64,000 nt of DNA, taken from Flavobacterium seoulense. Its GTDB lineage: Bacteria > Bacteroidota > Bacteroidia > Flavobacteriales > Flavobacteriaceae. This document shows, piece after piece, positions 59,463-64,000 of the stretch (the stretch's first letter is position 1; every line of letters begins with the position of its first letter). Below the pieces are notes generated by a model, which was not told where the DNA came from, did not search any database, and saw only the letters and a program-made list of their open reading frames with translations. Made by a program: the position numbers and the translations under genes. The stretch lies in contig NZ_JNCA01000006.1 in the NCBI RefSeq assembly GCF_000695795.1, positions 1 through 64,000 on the forward strand. The letters are read 5' to 3'.

Positions 59463-60350
59463 TTATTTTAATTTTTCTTTGAAAAAATCAATTGTTCTTG
59501 TCCATGCTAAAGTAGTTGCTTTTTCATCATAACGAGGTGTGGTATTATTATGAAATCCGTGATTGACATTGTTATAAAAATAAGCTGTATGAGGAACTTT
59601 ATTTTTGTTCAAAATAGCTTCAAAAGCTGGCCAGCCTTCGTTTACCCGAGTATCTAAACCTGCATATTGTAATAATAGTGGTGTTTTGATCTGTTCGGCT
59701 TCTTCGGCTGTGGGTTGTCCACCATAAAAAGGAACAGCAGCATTGAGTGTTGGAATTTTTACCGCCATCAAATTGGCAATCCAGCCTCCAAAACAGAATC
59801 CAACTACGCCAATATGACCATTACAATCAGGATGATTTTTTAAATAATGGTAAGCAGCAATAAAATCTTCTAGCATTTCGTAACGGTCTCTTTTTTTCTG
59901 CAATTCTCTTCCTTCATCATCATTCCCAGGATAGCCCCCTAGAGGAGTTAAAGCATCAGGAGCCAAACTAATGAAGCCATCGACGGCTGTTCTTCGACCA
60001 ACATCTTCAATATAAGGATTTAAACCACGGTTTTCGTGAACAACAATTACTCCGGGTAATTTTTTATTTGTTTTGCTTGGTTTCGAAAGTAGTCCTTTGA
60101 TTTTTCCGCCTCCTTTGGGTGAATCATAAGTAATATAATTAGAATCTATCCTTGGATCGTCTGGATGGATGGTGATTGAATTGACATAATCAGGAGTGAT
60201 GAAACTTAATAAAGAGGGTAATGTTAAAGTGCCTATGGCAAATACCGAAAGCTTTTCGATAAATTGTCTCCGTTCTATTTTATTGTGAGCGTAATCGTCA
60301 TATAAGTCAAATATTTCCTGACTGATATCTTCTTTGGTGATTTTTTTCAT
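59463..60350 (-). CDS. Dienelactone hydrolase family protein, Tat-type signal
   Basis: The 295-residue alpha/beta hydrolase has Cys nucleophile in GVVGFCFGGW, Glu in VHENRGL, Asp in YAGLDTRVN and His in NVNHGFHNN, the dienelactone hydrolase set. An N-terminal extension (1-about 50) includes ERRQFIEKLSVFAIGTLTLPSLL, which resembles a twin-arginine signal (Arg27-Arg28) after a 25-residue cytosolic stretch. Substrate unknown. It is downstream of the siderophore receptor but beyond a terminator. Confidence 0.85.
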   Translation of the reverse strand: MKKITKEDISQEIFDLYDDYAHNKIERRQFIEKLSVFAIGTLTLPSLLSFITPDYVNSITIHPDDPRIDSNYITYDSPKGGGKIKGLLSKPSKTNKKLPGVIVVHENRGLNPYIEDVGRRTAVDGFISLAPDALTPLGGYPGNDDEGRELQKKRDRYEMLEDFIAAYHYLKNHPDCNGHIGVVGFCFGGWIANLMAVKIPTLNAAVPFYGGQPTAEEAEQIKTPLLLQYAGLDTRVNEGWPAFEAILNKNKVPHTAYFYNNVNHGFHNNTTPRYDEKATTLAWTRTIDFFKEKLK

Positions 60351-60415
60351 AGTTTAATGAGTTGGTTTTCAAAACAGTTTAAATATACTTATTTATTTGA
60401 TTGATTAAAAAAGCA

Positions 60416-60443
60416 AAAGAGCTCCTAAAAATAGGAGCTCTTT
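60416..60443 (-). terminator. Terminator of the siderophore receptor gene
   Basis: AAAGAGCTCCTA and TAGGAGCTCTTT form a perfect 12-base stem around AAAA, 36 bases past the receptor stop codon. Confidence 0.88.
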
Positions 60444-60478
60444 CTCAAAAAAAATAAAAGATAATAATCCAATAGCGA

Positions 60479-62794
60479 TTATAATTTATATTTAAGGCTT
60501 GCCATTACCTGACGAGGAGCAATTGGGTTTACACTGTAGTTTTCGTGGACAGTGTAATTCAACTCATTTGTAATGTTAGATAATTTACACAAGATTGAGA
60601 ATTTTTTCCATTCGTATCCTGCAGAAACGTCAACTGTAGTATAACCTTTAACAGGTATTTCTCTATACCAAATTCCTCCTGGTTTAGTTGAATCATATTG
60701 ATTGTTCCATCCTCCAATTCTGTCGCCAATGTAGTTTCCAATTGCTCCTACAGAAACTCCCTTTAATATTCCAGAAGGAATTTTATAGAAGAAACTTAGG
60801 TTTGCTGTGTTTTGAGGTGTTCTTGCTACACGATCACCTTCAATAAAACTACCATTAAGTCCTGAAGTTTTTGTGTAACGCATATCGTTGTAGCTATAAC
60901 CTGCATGGATATTGAATCCTTCAAAAGGTCTAGCAGTAACATCTACTTCAACACCATCACTTTTTGTTTCTCCACTCATTATTTTAATGTCAGTATTAGT
61001 GTTTGGGGTAACACCGTCTTGCATAAAGGCAGCTGTTTGAACTAAATTGTTATTTTTAATTCTGTATACAGTAACATTAGTACTTAAAATACCTTTGAAT
61101 AAGTCGGTTTTAATACCAGCTTCATATTGATCTATGATAGAAGGTTTTAGTGGTTCTCCACCGTAAGTATTCCCTGTGTTAGGAGTAAACGAGTTAGAGT
61201 AACTTCCGAATAAAGAAATTTCTTTTGTAGGTTGTAATACTAATCCAACTTTAGGAGAGAAAGCATTATCTAAACGTTTCGCAGCAGCTGTAGGAGTTGC
61301 ATTTTCATAAGCTATTTTAATTTCGTTTTTATTAGTAACTTGATTTTTTGCAATTAGTTCGCTAGTTGTTGTGGCCTGACTTTCTTGCCAAGACCAACGA
61401 ATACCCGCTAATACTTTGATGTAATCAGTAATTGAAATTAAATCTTGAAAATAAGCTCCAAAACGTTTTGAATCTGTAACTACTAATCTGGTTGTTCTGG
61501 ATGGAAATGGTACAATAGTGCTTTGACCATCATAACTATAATCTAATAGATTTGTAGGATCAGTTTCAGTTGTAATCAAAGTTTCTGGAGAATCAGGATT
61601 GTAGAACCCAAAAGTATAACTAGAAGCGATTGAATTTTCCCAATCAGCACCAGTAAATATTTGATGCTTTATACTTCCTGTGTTGAAAATTCCTTGTAAA
61701 CTCAATTGGTCTCCAAATATTCTTTCTAGGTTTTTGTTTCTTGTTAAACCTCTTTTCCAATTAACTTCTTGTACGCCGTTATTTGTTGTGAAAGCTAAAT
61801 TTGATAATTGAGCTGTAGATAATTGTGTTCTATTGTAGTTTTGGAATGATGAATTGAAAGATAATTTCCAATTGTCATTAAAATCGTGGTTGAATAATAC
61901 CGATGCACTAGCTGATTTAGTATTACCAGTTGACCAAAGTGCTCCAAAATTTATATTACGAGGAATATCTAATATTTCTGTTCCTACTATTCCTGTTCCA
62001 AAATCAGGAGTCCAATCAGCGTTTAAGTAATCTCCTTGTGCAGTAATTTGAGTTTTTTCGCTTATTTTGAACAAAAATGATGGATTGAAGTAGAAACGTT
62101 CATTTTTAACATAATCTCTGAAGCTTTTTGCGTTTTCATAAGATCCTACAAATCGGTAAGCAATTGAATTGTTTAAAGGACCATAAAAATCTAAAGTTGG
62201 TTTGTAGTAATTATAGCTTCCTGTTTGCATACTAATTTCTCCTCCTCTTGTAAACTTAGGAGTTTTGGTTACTAAATTTAAAATTCCTCCAGGAGCAACG
62301 TTTCCATATAATAAGGCAGAACCTCCTTTTAAGAATTCTACCTTTTCTAATGACGCAACTTCTGGAATAGATCCTGAATTGAAACGGAATCCATTTTTGA
62401 ACATATTGTTAGCTCCCATATCATAACCTCTCGACCAGAAAGATTCCTGAGCGCCACCACGAGCTGAACCTACATAAACACCATTAGCATTTTTGATAAC
62501 TTCGCTTAAACGAATAGCTTGTTGTTGTTCGATTACCTGTCCATCAATTACCTGAACGCTTTGCGGTAAATCCATTGGTTTGATACCTGATCTTGAAGCC
62601 GAAACTGGTTTTTGCAGTTTGTTACTTGTTACTGTAACTTCTTTAAGGATGTGTCCTTTTTTGTTTTTTATAGTGTCAAAAGGAGTTGAGAAGGCTCCTT
62701 TTGTACTATTGTGCTCTACTGAAGCAACTATTTCTTGTGCTTGCGACGATAGAGAAAATAATAATACTAGTGAGGGTAGTATAATTTTTTTCAT
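60479..62794 (-). CDS. TonB-dependent siderophore receptor
   Basis: The 771-residue outer-membrane receptor has a signal peptide (LFSLSSQAQ), a TonB box EVTVTSNKL (about 53-61), a plug with IKPMDLPQSVQVIDGQVIEQQQ and ARGGAQESFWSRGYDM typical of ferric-hydroxamate receptors (FhuE/FoxA-like), and a 22-strand barrel ending APRQVMASLKYKL. No carboxypeptidase-like domain is present. An alpha/beta-hydrolase gene precedes it in the same direction. The promoter region has a palindrome related to that of the heme locus. Confidence 0.9.
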   Translation of the reverse strand: MKKIILPSLVLLFSLSSQAQEIVASVEHNSTKGAFSTPFDTIKNKKGHILKEVTVTSNKLQKPVSASRSGIKPMDLPQSVQVIDGQVIEQQQAIRLSEVIKNANGVYVGSARGGAQESFWSRGYDMGANNMFKNGFRFNSGSIPEVASLEKVEFLKGGSALLYGNVAPGGILNLVTKTPKFTRGGEISMQTGSYNYYKPTLDFYGPLNNSIAYRFVGSYENAKSFRDYVKNERFYFNPSFLFKISEKTQITAQGDYLNADWTPDFGTGIVGTEILDIPRNINFGALWSTGNTKSASASVLFNHDFNDNWKLSFNSSFQNYNRTQLSTAQLSNLAFTTNNGVQEVNWKRGLTRNKNLERIFGDQLSLQGIFNTGSIKHQIFTGADWENSIASSYTFGFYNPDSPETLITTETDPTNLLDYSYDGQSTIVPFPSRTTRLVVTDSKRFGAYFQDLISITDYIKVLAGIRWSWQESQATTTSELIAKNQVTNKNEIKIAYENATPTAAAKRLDNAFSPKVGLVLQPTKEISLFGSYSNSFTPNTGNTYGGEPLKPSIIDQYEAGIKTDLFKGILSTNVTVYRIKNNNLVQTAAFMQDGVTPNTNTDIKIMSGETKSDGVEVDVTARPFEGFNIHAGYSYNDMRYTKTSGLNGSFIEGDRVARTPQNTANLSFFYKIPSGILKGVSVGAIGNYIGDRIGGWNNQYDSTKPGGIWYREIPVKGYTTVDVSAGYEWKKFSILCKLSNITNELNYTVHENYSVNPIAPRQVMASLKYKL

Positions 62795-62864
62795 GATTTA
62801 ACTTATTTGGATTTATTTAAAATAACGCCGCGAAAGTACAACCAGATTTCGATATGACAATGGA

Positions 62865-62881
62865 TTATTTGGAATAAATAA
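62865..62881. promoter_or_regulatory. Candidate Fur-like operator of the siderophore receptor
   Basis: TTATTTGGAATAAATAA has 6-base arms and a 5-base spacer, matching the 9510-9528 palindrome at most positions (TTATTTrGAAyAAATAA). It is 71-87 bases before the ATG at 62794; a further AT-rich palindrome TTATTTAAAATAA lies at 62813-62825. Confidence 0.5.
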
Positions 62882-62974
62882 AAATAAATTTTAACAAAAC
62901 ATTTAAAAATTGTTTAACGTTTTTTAACATCTGATTTTCTGATGTGAAAAACTTACATTTTGTTTCCGAATAAT

Positions 62975-64000
62975 TTATTTACTGATTTTAGGAGGACTTA
63001 AATAGTTTTTAAAGAAGCTATAAAGGACATTCAAATCAGATGGTTTTTGTGGTAAAGCATGTCCTTTTCCATAATCTATCAGAGTAGAAGTAGGAACAGT
63101 TAAAAGCTCTAATTTATTTTTTAGATGGGTAATTTGGTCTCGATAATAAGCATCATCATCATTATTGTAGAAAAATAGAGTAGGAGTAGTTGCTTTGGTT
63201 TCAACCAAAAATGAAGAACCCATTGATTCCCATAATGCTTTGTTGTTATCTAAAGATCCCCAAACCCAAGGACATCTTTGTTCTAAATTTTTATCACCAT
63301 CATCAGGAGTATTGTAAATGAGAGTGTAATCAAAAACACCTGGACCTAATGCTGCTGCCTGAACATCATCAGAAATTCCAATATGAAAACCTGAATTTTC
63401 AAACTCGGTTACTTTTTTATCTCCAATGGCCATCGATCCCGCTGTAGAACCACGGGAAAAACCAAAAATTCCGATTTTTTCCGAAAGCCCCATTTCTTTA
63501 TTAAAAACTCGCAATGTTCGTATAGCTGATTTTACTTTTTGTGCAGCATCCGGATTAGTCTGAAATGATTTGTAAGCATCATTTGCTCCGTTTACAGGTT
63601 TTCCTTTTCCCCAAGGACAGTATTTTGGATGATCGGCAATTGCCCAGGCCATACCATTTGCAGGAGCACCTTCAAGAAAAGAATCATCAAAACCCGCAAA
63701 AGTGTAGTCCAGATTTACTCTTTGATCTTTATAAGCATCGTTAAGTGTTTTTTTGCTTTGGTCATAATTAGCATAACTGTTGCTGTAAGAAAAAGATAAA
63801 ATAGTAGGTACTTTGACTTTTGGATTAGCAGGATAAATAATATCCATGTGCAAAGAATCTCCAATAATATACTGTTCAGGTGTATTGTAAACTTTTGGGT
63901 CATCAATAAAGTAGCTTACATCTCTGGCTATGCGATATCCTTCAAATAAAATATAAGATTTATATAAGGAGCAGTTTTTATAACCGCAAAAGTTTTTTGA
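62975..64000 (-). CDS. Alpha/beta hydrolase, incomplete at window edge
   Basis: The frame is open from the edge at 64000 down to the stop at 62975, so the gene starts outside. The visible 341 residues contain the nucleophile elbow GFSRGSTAG, a region with DDDAYYRDQI and a C-terminal GKGHALPQKP with the likely catalytic His. It looks like an acetyl-esterase/BD-FAE-type hydrolase. The frame upstream of the TTG at 63853 (…YFIDDPKVYNTPEQYIIGDS) continues without stop, so 63853 is not the true start. It reads toward the siderophore receptor and could hydrolyse its ligand ester. Confidence 0.72.
   Translation of the reverse strand, partial: SKNFCGYKNCSLYKSYILFEGYRIARDVSYFIDDPKVYNTPEQYIIGDSLHMDIIYPANPKVKVPTILSFSYSNSYANYDQSKKTLNDAYKDQRVNLDYTFAGFDDSFLEGAPANGMAWAIADHPKYCPWGKGKPVNGANDAYKSFQTNPDAAQKVKSAIRTLRVFNKEMGLSEKIGIFGFSRGSTAGSMAIGDKKVTEFENSGFHIGISDDVQAAALGPGVFDYTLIYNTPDDGDKNLEQRCPWVWGSLDNNKALWESMGSSFLVETKATTPTLFFYNNDDDAYYRDQITHLKNKLELLTVPTSTLIDYGKGHALPQKPSDLNVLYSFFKNYLSPPKISK

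Overview
The window is a 64 kb stretch of a low-GC chromosome from a Bacteroidota bacterium, most likely Flavobacterium or a close relative. The gene families are typical of Flavobacteriaceae: RmuC, DUF4293, a Rho with an Asn/Gln-rich insert, HmuY, TonB-dependent receptors, and lipoproteins with Ser/Gly-Cys lipoboxes. Many genes are preceded by the flavobacterial -7 promoter motif TAnnTTTG, a few to a few tens of bases before the start codon. I see no tRNA, rRNA, CRISPR array, prophage or insertion sequence. The window is ordinary chromosome with several small accessory modules.

Layout. 0.1-8.3 kb: a small lipoprotein, HtpG, a lipoprotein/OmpA pair, an orphan ABC ATPase, a KAS III enzyme and ArgS. 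8.5-12.3 kb: a heme-uptake locus (DUF6607 protein divergent from a TonB receptor plus HmuY lipoprotein) with a palindrome between the two promoters. 12.5-18.2 kb: Ffh, FolD, CorA and a hybrid sensor kinase. 18.5-23.7 kb: two regulator-containing membrane operons, an ABC transporter with a YtrA-like GntR repressor and a membrane-protein/winged-helix/DUF4173 unit. 23.8-26.2 kb: a cluster of small envelope proteins, including a 50-residue membrane protein. 26.5-30 kb: a DUF4142 protein and a CHASE3-PAS kinase, receiver and AraC trio. 30.2-34.1 kb: PyrF, a cytosolic BtuF-like protein, PurU and a DUF4197 lipoprotein.

34.3-43 kb is the most interesting block. A MerR-family regulator with a cobalamin-binding domain retains the CarH photoreceptor residues (W-x9-EH and E-x-H-x-x-G). 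It is followed by crtI, crtB, crtZ, an SRPBCC protein and a CPD photolyase. The likely logic is light-relieved repression of carotenoid synthesis and DNA photorepair. Matching TTTGTTTAA boxes sit in the promoters of merR and of crtI. A divergent TetR/AarF-kinase pair and a TIGR01777 oxidoreductase lie next to it and may belong to the same stress island.

43-64 kb holds YceI and RmuC; an ECF sigma factor beside a protein joining an anti-sigma-like N-terminus to a beta-barrel-like C-terminus; RNA-modification enzymes (RluE-like, TrmL, TruA, RsmB-like); ABC transporters; a TPR histidine kinase/LuxR pair; Rho; and a siderophore-type TonB receptor between two alpha/beta hydrolases, the last cut by the window edge.

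A recurring non-coding theme is that many short intergenic spacers are filled with palindromes built from degenerate 7-10 base tandem units. The units differ from gap to gap, and the repeats sometimes run into the ends of genes. Several candidate operators and one possible RNA switch (corA leader) are also visible. All functional calls rest on reading motifs and family resemblance; no database search was run.
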